Notes under the pieces: model-generated
The model's database searches: none
What the model was told of the DNA's origin: nothing
What the model saw: the letters and a program-made list of their open reading frames with translations, nothing else
In this document: one piece after another, positions 53,321-61,564 of the stretch
Layout: every line of letters starts with the position of its first letter
Numbering within the stretch: the stretch's first letter is position 1
Assembly: GCF_003815975.1 (NCBI RefSeq)
Contig: NZ_CP033932.1
Span: forward strand, 124,001 to 188,000
DNA length: 64,000 bases
Direction: 5' to 3'
DNA from: Chryseobacterium bernardetii
GTDB taxonomy: Bacteria > Bacteroidota > Bacteroidia > Flavobacteriales > Weeksellaceae
Program-made: the position numbers and the translations under genes

Positions 53321-54325
53321 TTACGCTTTGGATAAGGAGTTCACCGCGGCTCTGATGATCTCATAAGATCTTAACCTTTTATGGTGATCATAAATATGAG
53401 AATTAACCATAAGCTCATCCACATTGAACCTTTCCTGAAAGTCTTTAAGTTTCTCCTGAATCTCGGCTTGGTCTCCGATAAAAGTATATCTAAGTTTCTG
53501 TAAAACCATAGATTTTTCCATAGGCGACCAGATTTCGTCCATATCATCCACTGGTGGCGCAAAAGGTTTTCTGTCATTTCTAACAATATTAATGAATGCC
53601 TGAAATAAAGTAGTGGAGATTTTATGAGCTTCCTCAGAAGTTTCCGCAGCTACTCCGTTAACACAGGCAATAATATAAGGTTTATCCGAATATTGTGAAG
53701 GTTGAAAATGTTCTCTATAAATTTTAAAAGCCATTTCCATCTGCTCCGGAGCAAAATGCCCGGCAAAAGCATATGGTAAACCAAGTTCGGCCGCCAGCCA
53801 TGCGCTGTCTGTACTGGATCCTAAAATATAAAGTGGAATATCTAATCCTTCTCCGGGAATGGCACGAACCATCGCATCTGAATTTTCCTTGGAAAAATAC
53901 CTTTGAAGTTCTAAAATCTGTCTTGGAAACTGCTCGTTGATAATAGCAGGATTTCTCCCCAAGGCTTGGGCCGTTAAACCATCAGTTCCGGGAGCTCTTC
54001 CCAATCCAAGATCAATTCTTCCGGGGAAAAGGGATTCCAGTGTTCCGAATTGTTCTGCAATAATCAGAGAACTGTGGTTAGGCAGCATAATACCTCCTGA
54101 ACCTACTCTTATTTTTTTTGTTCCATTGGCAATAAAACCAATTAAAACTGAGGTTGCAGAACTGGCAATACTTTCCATATTATGGTGTTCTGCCAGCCAG
54201 AATCTTTTATAGTCTAAACTTTCTACGTGATTGGCTAAGGACAAACTGTCCTGAAAAGTATCATGAATGCTTTTGCCCTGCTTTACCGGTGCAAGGTCTA
54301 AAACAGAAATTTCAAAATTTTTCAT
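53321..54325 (-). CDS. LLM-class flavin-dependent oxidoreductase (luciferase-like)
   Basis: A 334-residue TIM-barrel monooxygenase or reductase using FMNH2 or F420-like flavin. ISVLDLAPVKQGKS, YKRFWLAEHHNM, IRVGSGGIMLPNHSSLIIAEQFGTLESLFPGRIDLGLGRAPGTD and YILGSSTDSAWLAAELGLPYAFAGHF are typical of the YhbW-like group. Substrate is unknown. Single gene, 68 nt upstream of the ribB start; the link to riboflavin synthesis may be coincidental or reflect flavin supply. Confidence 0.92.
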   Translation of the reverse strand: MKNFEISVLDLAPVKQGKSIHDTFQDSLSLANHVESLDYKRFWLAEHHNMESIASSATSVLIGFIANGTKKIRVGSGGIMLPNHSSLIIAEQFGTLESLFPGRIDLGLGRAPGTDGLTAQALGRNPAIINEQFPRQILELQRYFSKENSDAMVRAIPGEGLDIPLYILGSSTDSAWLAAELGLPYAFAGHFAPEQMEMAFKIYREHFQPSQYSDKPYIIACVNGVAAETSEEAHKISTTLFQAFINIVRNDRKPFAPPVDDMDEIWSPMEKSMVLQKLRYTFIGDQAEIQEKLKDFQERFNVDELMVNSHIYDHHKRLRSYEIIRAAVNSLSKA

Positions 54326-54649
54326 ATTGAGATTATTTTTAAAGGTGATACAGGATCTCCTTTTTTAAGTAATATTAAAAACCATACAAATTTAAAACAT
54401 CTGAATTGCATTGGTTACTTTTTGTAATTAATAGGATCTATCAATAAGGTCAGGGAAAAACTATTGGTATTGAATTTTACTCAAACATTCTTACTTGCAT
54501 ACTTTGGATAAAACAAAAATTCGGTATAACAAATGATCACAAAATTAAAATTGAATCATAATCAATAAATATCAATATTTAATTAAAAATAACTCATTAC
54601 AAAGAGAAATAATCTTATATTAGTATAACAATTTGAAAAAAACTTTATC
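54326..54649. other. AT-rich intergenic region without a gene
   Basis: This 324-nt divergent spacer carries no open frame of note. ACAAAGAGAAATAAT (54599-54613) also occurs at 63643-63657, upstream of the other secreted protease but in the opposite orientation relative to its gene. No perfect TAnnTTTG element was found. Confidence 0.6.
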
Positions 54650-55498
54650 ATGAGCAAAAAAACCAACAACCTGTTTTCCAGAAAAGTATTTACAATAAGA
54701 ACCTTTCTGCTGGGAATTATTATAGCTGCAATATTCTCTTCATGCAGTAAAAACAATGAAGAAATGGCAAGCGAAACTCAAACTAATGCAGTTAACACAG
54801 CTAATCTTAAAAAGGGACAATTGGACGGGCAGGAAATTACGTATGAAAGAAAAAATGGTATGAATTTCTTTCAGGGTGATATTGTTATTTCAGATCAGCA
54901 ACTGGCAGAGAATGGTGCATCTAATAAAGGAGGTGCCAGTTTATACAGATGGCCCAACCGTACAATTTACTACACTATTGCGAATAATATGGGGTCCATT
55001 AATATCAATAAAATCAATACTGCTGTTAATGAATACAATTCTAAAACAAATACCCGCTGGGTTCAGCGCACCAACCAATCTAATTATGTAGAATTTATTT
55101 TCGGAAGCTCAACCGGAGCAGACGGATGGGCACACATCGGGTATCAGGGTGGCAAGCAGACAATCTCCCTGGACCAATATATTTCCGTAGGATCAGTAAT
55201 TCATGAAATGGGACATACAGTAGGGCTTTATCACGAACATGCCCGTAAAGACAGAGACCAATATGTAAGCATCCAGTGGAACAATATCCAGGACGGACAG
55301 GCTTATAATTTTAATAAATATACTTCAGGAACAGATATAGGACCGTTCAACATCAATTCTGTGATGATGTACTGGCCCAATTCTTATTCTAAAAATGGTT
55401 TACCTACCATTAAAAGAGCAGATAACACTAATTTTACCTACAATAGAACAGGGTTTACTACAGGAGATATTAATACCATTAATGCGATGTATCCTTAA
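54650..55498 (+). CDS. astacin-family (M12A) zinc metalloprotease lipoprotein
   Basis: A 282-residue secreted zinc endopeptidase. A lipoprotein signal ends at IFSSC (Cys32), followed by SKNNEE, a weak acidic surface-export-like motif. A propeptide-like stretch precedes the catalytic domain (about 95-282). The zinc site HEMGHTVGLYHE (185-196) gives His185, Glu186, His189 and His195, and the Met-turn is NSVMMYWP. It resembles flavobacterial flavastacin-like enzymes. No T9SS domain is present, so it should stay lipid-anchored. Single gene; a hairpin follows at 55532. Confidence 0.92.
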   Translation: MSKKTNNLFSRKVFTIRTFLLGIIIAAIFSSCSKNNEEMASETQTNAVNTANLKKGQLDGQEITYERKNGMNFFQGDIVISDQQLAENGASNKGGASLYRWPNRTIYYTIANNMGSININKINTAVNEYNSKTNTRWVQRTNQSNYVEFIFGSSTGADGWAHIGYQGGKQTISLDQYISVGSVIHEMGHTVGLYHEHARKDRDQYVSIQWNNIQDGQAYNFNKYTSGTDIGPFNINSVMMYWPNSYSKNGLPTIKRADNTNFTYNRTGFTTGDINTINAMYP

Positions 55499-55531
55499 TT
55501 AATGCCAAAGTCTTATTACTATATTTAAAGC

Positions 55532-55568
55532 AAGAAAAGAATTCGCTAGGAATTCTTTTCTTTTTTAT
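55532..55568 (+). terminator. terminator of the astacin gene, overlapping the helicase end
   Basis: AAGAAAAGAATTC (55532-55544) and GAATTCTTTTCTT (55550-55562) form a perfect 13-bp stem with a 5-nt loop, then more Ts. The stop codon of the convergent helicase (55546-55548) lies in the loop, so the hairpin can serve both strands while overlapping coding sequence. Confidence 0.85.
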
Positions 55569-57672
55569 AATTGTAATGATTGATTAATATTCTGATCTCG
55601 TTGAATTCAAAATGGCTTGGTAAAGCATTTTTCCACTCCGTTAAGGTCTCATGTGGATTTTTATAAAACTCATCTTCAAATGCTTTGATCTTATCCGAAG
55701 TAATAACTCTTGCAATATCCAGCAATCCCTGTTCAGCAAACTTGGCAAGGTGACCAATCACGGTTTCTTTTACCAACCCTCTTTCCAAAGCAATTTCACC
55801 AATGGTTTTTCCCTGTTCAAAAAGCTGGAACGTCAGAACCTGTGAGGGAACTTTAGCAATCTTCATACTAACTTCCTTATCATTCTTTTCGTCCAGAAGT
55901 TTTGTTTCAAGCAGATGGATATCTTTTAAGTTGTTCAGGTATTCTTCAATATCTTCCAGCCAGCTTTTTACTTCTTCATTGTACTGTTTCAGTCCTTTCG
56001 CTCCTTTGATTTCAGCATAAAATTCTTTCAACGGGTCAAAAATTTTATTTCTGGTCTCAGTAAAGAAGAAATTAACAGCACCTTTTGATTTGCTTTCAAT
56101 TTCGGACCATTGCTCTTTCTGTTCAATAAAGTTATTCACCTTCTGAAAGATGACCCGTTCCAGTTTTTCAAAGATTTTCCCAAGATTGGTAGCTTCATGT
56201 TTTAACTGAAGATAAAGCTGATTGGCTTTAACATGATCTATATTTTTAGTCGCTATCGACAGTTTATTCCATTCCTCTACTTCATTTAAAAACCACATAC
56301 AGTCAACCGTACGGAGAACTTTTCTGATGCTGTAATCATATTTTTCCTGATTCAGAATAGCTTCCACATGATCGTTGGCAACGGTATCACTATGGAAATT
56401 CAGGATTCTGTTGTCTTTAAAAATAACCTCAGGAGTAATTTTTGATTTTAAAACAATACCTTCCAACGTTCGGCAGCGTGATAATGCTACATATACCTGA
56501 CCTGCCGTAAAACTTTTTCCTGCATCGATAATCACTTTATCAAAGGTAAGCCCCTGGCTTTTATGGATGGTAACTGCCCAGGCTAATTTGATCGGGAACT
56601 GTTCAAAACTGCCCAATACTTCTTCTTTGATCGTCTTATCAGTATCCAGAAAATATTTTTTCTGTTCCCATGTTTCTTTTTTTACGGTAATTTCTCTTTC
56701 ACTTTCATCCAGAACCACACGAATCTCATCTTCATCCAATCCAACAATTTCCCCGAGCTTTCCGTTGAAATATTTCTTTTCTCCGGAAATATCATTCCTG
56801 ATAAACATGATCTGGGCTCCAATTTTCAGCTCTAAAAACTGGTCATTAGGAAACTGGCTTTCCTTAAAATCACCAACTAGCTTTGCCTCATAAGTTTTAG
56901 CGTCTACTTTTATTTCTTTCAGTTTCTCCTGATTGATCTCGTCTGCCATTTTATTATGAGAGCACAGGTAAACATATGATTCTTTACCCATATCAAAATC
57001 CGGATCGTATCTTTTATTCAGGTGGTCGAAATCTATATTTGCTACATCACCATCACGGATAGCATTCAAAATCTCAAGAAATTCCTGGTCAGACTGGCGG
57101 TAAACTTTTGTAAGCTCAATTGTCACAATCGGAATATCCTTGATTGCATGGCTATCGAAAAAGAAGGGAGAATCATAATACATTTTTAAGACATGCTCAT
57201 CTCTTACCACCGGTGGCAGCTGGAACAGATCTCCGATGAACAGCATCTGTACTCCACCAAAACGTTGATTATTTCTCCTGATAAACCGTAATGAAAAGTC
57301 CATCATATCCAGAACATCTGCCCTCAGCATGGAAACCTCATCAATAATAATGATCTCAACCTCTCTTAAAAGCTTTAGTTTATCTTTACGGTATTTAAAA
57401 TGCGGCATCAGATCGGCAATATTATTAGCCAAGCTGCTGTCTATCCTTTCCGTTGTAGGCAGAAAAGTTCTCAGCGGCAATCCGAACATTGAATGGATGG
57501 TTACCCCACCCGCATTAATTGCTGCAATCCCTGTAGGAGCAATAACAATATGCTTTTTCTTTGTTCGTTTTACAAAATCATTAAGAAATGTGGTTTTTCC
57601 TGTTCCGGCTTTTCCCGTCAGGAAAACACTTCTGTTCGTGTACTCTATTAAGTCAAAAAAATGATTATTCAT
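55546..57672 (-). CDS. PIF1-like SF1B helicase with C-terminal HTH domain
   Basis: A 708-residue helicase from ATG 57672. The frame stays open 107 codons further, but those residues are antisense to the next gene and lack helicase likeness. Walker A is FLTGKAGTGKTTFLNDF and Walker B IIIDEVSML. GDLFQLPPV and AVTIHKSQGLTFDKV (motifs III and V) place it in the PIF1/RecD-like group. The last about 60 residues (FQLFEQGKTIGEIALERGLVKETVIGHL) look like the HTH_40 domain seen at helicase C-termini. It probably acts in DNA repair or replication. Confidence 0.9.
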   Translation of the reverse strand: MNNHFFDLIEYTNRSVFLTGKAGTGKTTFLNDFVKRTKKKHIVIAPTGIAAINAGGVTIHSMFGLPLRTFLPTTERIDSSLANNIADLMPHFKYRKDKLKLLREVEIIIIDEVSMLRADVLDMMDFSLRFIRRNNQRFGGVQMLFIGDLFQLPPVVRDEHVLKMYYDSPFFFDSHAIKDIPIVTIELTKVYRQSDQEFLEILNAIRDGDVANIDFDHLNKRYDPDFDMGKESYVYLCSHNKMADEINQEKLKEIKVDAKTYEAKLVGDFKESQFPNDQFLELKIGAQIMFIRNDISGEKKYFNGKLGEIVGLDEDEIRVVLDESEREITVKKETWEQKKYFLDTDKTIKEEVLGSFEQFPIKLAWAVTIHKSQGLTFDKVIIDAGKSFTAGQVYVALSRCRTLEGIVLKSKITPEVIFKDNRILNFHSDTVANDHVEAILNQEKYDYSIRKVLRTVDCMWFLNEVEEWNKLSIATKNIDHVKANQLYLQLKHEATNLGKIFEKLERVIFQKVNNFIEQKEQWSEIESKSKGAVNFFFTETRNKIFDPLKEFYAEIKGAKGLKQYNEEVKSWLEDIEEYLNNLKDIHLLETKLLDEKNDKEVSMKIAKVPSQVLTFQLFEQGKTIGEIALERGLVKETVIGHLAKFAEQGLLDIARVITSDKIKAFEDEFYKNPHETLTEWKNALPSHFEFNEIRILINHYNYKKEKNS

Positions 57673-57754
57673 CGTTGTCAAAAATACGGAAATGAATTTG
57701 ATTTTCTTACCTTGGCATAAGTTTTGAAAATTCTTAAAAAGAAAAAAGTCTATT

Positions 57755-58207
57755 GTGAAAAAATTTTTCCTCCATACTCCGGCAATAGTATTATGTACTA
57801 CCTTAATGCTGGTTTCCTGTAATTCAACGAAGAACCTTGACACTAATCTTCCTATAGATATTGCCAACAGACCTGCTGATGAAGACAGCCAAAAGTATGA
57901 CCAGGCACAGCTGGATAAACTAAAAGCATCCATTGAATCTGAAACTAAAGGAGAAGAATGTACGAATGGTGATAGCTGGACGTTTGCACCCATGGGGATA
58001 AAATCCTGTGGCGGACCTCAGCAATACATTGCTTATCCTAAAAAAATTGAAGCTTCTATTCTTCCAAGAATTAATGAGTATACGGATAAAGTAAGGATTT
58101 TTAATGAAAAATATAATATTATGTCTGATTGTATGGTAATTCCCCCTCCAGCATATGTTAAGTGCATTAAAGGAGAGGCAAGGCTGATTACACCAGACTC
58201 AAAATAA
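57755..58207 (+). CDS. hypothetical lipoprotein (GTG start)
   Basis: A 150-residue protein starting at GTG 57755, with a clear lipoprotein signal (LCTTLMLVSC, Cys at about 22). The mature part has four Cys residues (ECTNGD, KSCGG, SDCM, VKCIKG) that could form two disulfides, and KLKASIESETKGEECTNGDSW. No family is recognised. It is probably periplasmic. Divergent from the helicase gene with 82 nt between starts. The rare start codon is preferred because no ATG lies before the signal peptide. Confidence 0.7.
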   Translation: MKKFFLHTPAIVLCTTLMLVSCNSTKNLDTNLPIDIANRPADEDSQKYDQAQLDKLKASIESETKGEECTNGDSWTFAPMGIKSCGGPQQYIAYPKKIEASILPRINEYTDKVRIFNEKYNIMSDCMVIPPPAYVKCIKGEARLITPDSK

Positions 58208-58255
58208 AAACAAAGCAAAGGTTCTATATCAAATCGATACTAAGACTTGATATAC

Positions 58256-58285
58256 AAAGCTCCGTCTTCCGACAGAGCTTTTGTT
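58256..58285. terminator. terminator after the lipoprotein gene
   Basis: AAAGCTC-C-GTC pairs with GAC-A-GAGCTTT around TTCC, followed by TTTTG. A second dyad TATATCAA/TTGATATA (58226-58253) lies just upstream. Located between convergent genes. Confidence 0.6.
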
Positions 58286-58325
58286 GTTTTATATACCAGT
58301 TAAGACAGGAGATAAAAACAATTTC

Positions 58326-58862
58326 TTACAACTCGTGATTCTTAACATTCTCCTTATACCAGGATGAGTACTTCACATAATTATCTGCAATTCTGTTCAC
58401 TTCTCCTTCCAATAACTGAGCGTTAATATCCTTGATCTTTTTAGCAGGAACACCCCCCCAGACTTCTCCTGATTTAATATGCGTTCCCTGAGTCACCACA
58501 GAACCTGCCCCAACGATCGAATTTTCCTCTACAAGACAGTCATCCATCACAATGGCCCCCATTCCAATCAGAACATTATCTTTGATCGTACAGCCGTGAA
58601 CAATGGCATTATGACCAATGGAAACATTATTTCCGATATTCAGAGGGTGCTTCTGATAGGTACAGTGCAGCATGGCATTATCCTGAACATTTACTTTATC
58701 TCCCATCCTGATATAATGAACATCACCTCTGATTACGGCATTATACCAGACACTACAGTCTTTTCCCATAGTAACATCTCCGATAATGGTAGCCGTTTCA
58801 GCTAAAAATGTATTCTCTCCGATCTGTGGTATTTTACCTAAAAGTTCTTTTATAAGTGCCAT
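58326..58862 (-). CDS. gamma-class carbonic anhydrase-like hexapeptide protein
   Basis: A 178-residue left-handed beta-helix protein. Hexapeptide repeats run from about 15 to 155, with the zinc His set visible in VRGDVHYIRMGDKVNVQDNAMLHC and NVSIGHNAIVHGC. Such proteins (YrdA, CaiE-like) bind metal and may act as carbonic anhydrases, but many lack the activity in vitro. The C-terminal helix NRIADNYVKYSSWYKEN is typical. Single gene, divergent from the nifU operon. Confidence 0.92.
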   Translation of the reverse strand: MALIKELLGKIPQIGENTFLAETATIIGDVTMGKDCSVWYNAVIRGDVHYIRMGDKVNVQDNAMLHCTYQKHPLNIGNNVSIGHNAIVHGCTIKDNVLIGMGAIVMDDCLVEENSIVGAGSVVTQGTHIKSGEVWGGVPAKKIKDINAQLLEGEVNRIADNYVKYSSWYKENVKNHEL

Positions 58863-59027
58863 AGTTTTAATTTGAAAATTTGAAATAAGCCCATTTGAAA
58901 ATCATCATTTCTTATCTCTGATCTCTAGCATCTAACTTCTAAATTACAGCGATAGCAAAAATCTAACTCTCATTTTCCAGCTTCTAACTTCTAATGCGTA
59001 TTTTTGTATCTCAAATTTAACGAAAAA

Positions 59028-59906
59028 ATGCGTACCGTACTTATAGAACCAACCGAAAACCCAAAAGTGATGAAATTTGTAGCAGATTACAACTTGATTC
59101 CGGGGTCTTTAGAGCTGGACAGAAATTCAGATATTTCAGAAATTCCTTTGGCACAGGAACTTTTCAATTATCCGTTTGTAGAAAGAATTTTCATTACAGC
59201 TAATTTTGTAGCAGTAGCTAAACAGGATACTATTGAATGGGAACACGTAGCTGAAAGCCTGAAAAACGTAATTGAAGACGAATTATTGGCTAACCCAAGA
59301 ATTTATCTTCAGAAGAAAAAAGAGATGTATCAGATCTATTCTGAAATGACTCCTAACCCTAATGTAATGAAGTTTGTTTCCAGCAAACTGCTTATGGAGG
59401 GATTTGTAGAAGTAAAATCAAAAGAGGCTGCGGCAGAAGTTCCTTTAGCAGCGGCGATCTTCAACGAATTTGAATTTGCAACGGAAGTTTTCATTTCTGA
59501 TAACTTCGTAGCTGTTACCAAAGACAATTCTGTAGAATGGCATCAGATTATGATTACCGTTCGTGCCCTTATTGCAGATTATCTTCAGAATGGTGGTGAA
59601 ATTTCTAAAATTGAGCCTCAGAAGCATGAAAATCCTGTAGAAAAAATCATCAACAGGGATTATACCGAAGATGAGCAGAAAATTTCTGATATCCTGAATG
59701 AATATGTAGCGCCTGCAGTAGAAAATGATGGTGGGAAAATTTCTTTAATGGAATATGATGAATCCAGCAAAACAGCTAAAATGCTTTTACAGGGAGCCTG
59801 CTCAGGATGTCCTAGCTCTACAGCTACTCTAAAGAACGGAATTGAAAATATTTTAAAACAATTCGTTCCGGATCTTGTAGAGAGAGTGGAAGCTGTAAAC
59901 GGATAA
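59028..59906 (+). CDS. NifU-type iron-sulfur scaffold with duplicated Nfu_N domain
   Basis: Iron-sulfur cluster carrier of 292 residues from ATG 59028 (eight more open codons lie upstream). It has two consecutive Nfu_N domains, EPTENPKVMKFVADYNLIPG (about 6-85) and EMTPNPNVMKFVSSKLLMEG (about 105-185). A C-terminal NifU domain carries the cluster motif GACSGCPSSTATLKNGIEN. The usual Nfu has a single N-terminal domain; the duplication appears as tandem copies with clear mutual likeness. Probably delivers [4Fe-4S] clusters. It heads a compact operon with a flavin reductase and ferrochelatase. Confidence 0.92.
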   Translation: MRTVLIEPTENPKVMKFVADYNLIPGSLELDRNSDISEIPLAQELFNYPFVERIFITANFVAVAKQDTIEWEHVAESLKNVIEDELLANPRIYLQKKKEMYQIYSEMTPNPNVMKFVSSKLLMEGFVEVKSKEAAAEVPLAAAIFNEFEFATEVFISDNFVAVTKDNSVEWHQIMITVRALIADYLQNGGEISKIEPQKHENPVEKIINRDYTEDEQKISDILNEYVAPAVENDGGKISLMEYDESSKTAKMLLQGACSGCPSSTATLKNGIENILKQFVPDLVERVEAVNG

Positions 59907-59916
59907 TCACTATTTC

Positions 59917-60453
59917 ATGGCCAACAACAAAAAGATACTCATCATTATTGGTAGTGCTACTAATAATTCAAGTAATCAGAAACTGATGGAACAGGTATTA
60001 GAAAAAAATTCCAATGTTCATTTTCAGATGTATGACAATCTTTCTGTTCTTCCCCATTTTGATACTTCATTAACTGATCTGGATACTCCTGAGGAAATTG
60101 TAAAGATCAGAAGATACATTAATGATTCGGCAGGAGTTATCATTTCTACTCCGGAATATATTTTCAGTATTCCGAGCAGATTAAAAAACCTGTTGGAATG
60201 GTGCGTTTCCACCAATGTATTTCTGGATAAGCCTACAGCGATTATTACAGGTTCTGCCAGTGGAGAGAAAGGTCATGAAGAGCTATCATTGATTTTAAAG
60301 ACCCTTGGTGCTGTTGTTAATGATAAACATCAGCTATTAATCAAGGCGATAAAAGGTAAGTTTGGGCCTGATGGCTCAGTTGAAAATAATACCTTTGCTA
60401 AAGTATTGGAACTGGTAACAGATTTTGAACAATCTGTTTCATCATTAAAATAA
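59917..60453 (+). CDS. NADPH-dependent FMN reductase family protein
   Basis: A 178-residue flavodoxin-like protein. The start KILIIIGSATNNSSNQKLMEQVL holds the phosphate-binding loop for FMN, and GVIISTPEYIFSIPSRLKNLLEWC is the family signature (SPEYNxSxPGxLKN). It likely reduces flavin or quinones with NADPH. The gene sits 10 nt after the nifU-type gene and 5 nt before hemH, so it probably shares their transcript. Confidence 0.9.
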   Translation: MANNKKILIIIGSATNNSSNQKLMEQVLEKNSNVHFQMYDNLSVLPHFDTSLTDLDTPEEIVKIRRYINDSAGVIISTPEYIFSIPSRLKNLLEWCVSTNVFLDKPTAIITGSASGEKGHEELSLILKTLGAVVNDKHQLLIKAIKGKFGPDGSVENNTFAKVLELVTDFEQSVSSLK

Positions 60454-60458
60454 AAAAA

Positions 60459-61487
60459 TTGAATAAAAAAGGAATTTTACTGGTCAACCTTGGATCACCA
60501 AGATCTACAGCTGTAAATGACGTAAAGGAATATCTTGATGAATTTTTGATGGACGAAAGGGTAATTGATTACCGTTGGATCTTCCGGGCACTGCTGGTTC
60601 AGGGGATTATCCTGAAAACAAGACCTGCCAAATCTGCCGAAGCCTATAAAACGGTATGGACGGATGAAGGTTCACCATTGATTGTCATTACTGAAAAGAT
60701 CCAGAAAAAACTTCAGAAACTGGTAGATGTACCTGTGGAGATCGGTATGCGATATGCAGAACCCAGTATTGAAACCGGAATTCAGAAACTGGTAGATCAA
60801 GGGATTACTGAAATTGTTCTTTTCCCTTTGTATCCGCAATATGCAATGAGTACTACAGAAACTGTTATTGAAAAGGCGGAGGAGGTAAGAAAAAAGAAAT
60901 TTCCAACCATAAAGATCAATTATATCCAGCCTTTCTACAACAGAGATATTTATATCAACTGTCTTGCAGAAAGCATTAAAGAAAAGCTTCCCGAAAATTT
61001 TGATGCCCTTCAGTTTTCTTATCATGGAGTTCCGGAGAGACATATTTATAAGACAGATCCTACCAAAACCTGTAATCTTAATGACTGTTGCTCCAGAGAA
61101 GATAATCCAAGTCACCAGTTCTGTTACCGTCATCAATGTTATAAAACAACGCAGCTTGTCATCGATAAATTGGATTTACCTAAAGAAAAAACCATTGTTT
61201 CTTTCCAGTCAAGGTTAGGAAAAGACAAGTGGATTGAACCTTATACAGACGAAACACTTGAGGCACTTGGTAAAAAAGGAGTAAAAAATCTGGCCATTGT
61301 ATGTCCGGCTTTCGTTTCCGACTGTCTTGAAACATTGGAAGAGATTTCTGTTGAAGGAAAAGAACAGTTCATACATGGTGGTGGAGAAAGTTTCCATTAT
61401 ATACCATGCCTGAATGATGAAGACAGATGGATTGAAGTGGTAAAAATTCTTTGTGAAGAAAAACTGAACGATTTCTATTTGGTTTAA
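60459..61487 (+). CDS. hemH: ferrochelatase HemH with an internal cysteine cluster (TTG start)
   Basis: Inserts Fe2+ into porphyrin, the last step of haem synthesis. Starting at TTG 60459 it has 342 residues: MNKKGILLVNLGSPRS, PLYPQYAMSTTE, and SYHGVPERH with catalytic His189. The conserved acidic region is SDCLETLEEI (Glu291, Glu294). Between His189 and the second half are five Cys residues (205, 210, 211, 222, 227; TCNLNDCC and FCYRHQC), more than a plain ferrochelatase has and possibly a [2Fe-2S] site. No ATG gives the conserved N-terminus, so the TTG start is needed. Confidence 0.93.
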   Translation: MNKKGILLVNLGSPRSTAVNDVKEYLDEFLMDERVIDYRWIFRALLVQGIILKTRPAKSAEAYKTVWTDEGSPLIVITEKIQKKLQKLVDVPVEIGMRYAEPSIETGIQKLVDQGITEIVLFPLYPQYAMSTTETVIEKAEEVRKKKFPTIKINYIQPFYNRDIYINCLAESIKEKLPENFDALQFSYHGVPERHIYKTDPTKTCNLNDCCSREDNPSHQFCYRHQCYKTTQLVIDKLDLPKEKTIVSFQSRLGKDKWIEPYTDETLEALGKKGVKNLAIVCPAFVSDCLETLEEISVEGKEQFIHGGGESFHYIPCLNDEDRWIEVVKILCEEKLNDFYLV

Positions 61488-61508
61488 TTTATCTTACTTA
61501 AAATATAT

Positions 61509-61541
61509 AAAAGGCCGCAAGAATTCACTTGTGGCCTTTTT
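61509..61541. terminator. bidirectional terminator between hemH and the M4 protease
   Basis: AAAAGGCCGCAAG (61509-61521) and CTTGTGGCCTTTT (61528-61540) form a 13-bp stem (one G-T) with a 6-nt loop and a T-run, between convergent genes. Confidence 0.9.
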
Positions 61542-61564
61542 ATTGAAATATATTAAAATTTGGT

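Noticed and set aside
57673..57993. 107-codon N-terminal extension of the helicase frame
   Set aside because: It is antisense to the lipoprotein gene, has no helicase likeness, and the family start with the Walker A motif follows directly after the ATG at 57672.
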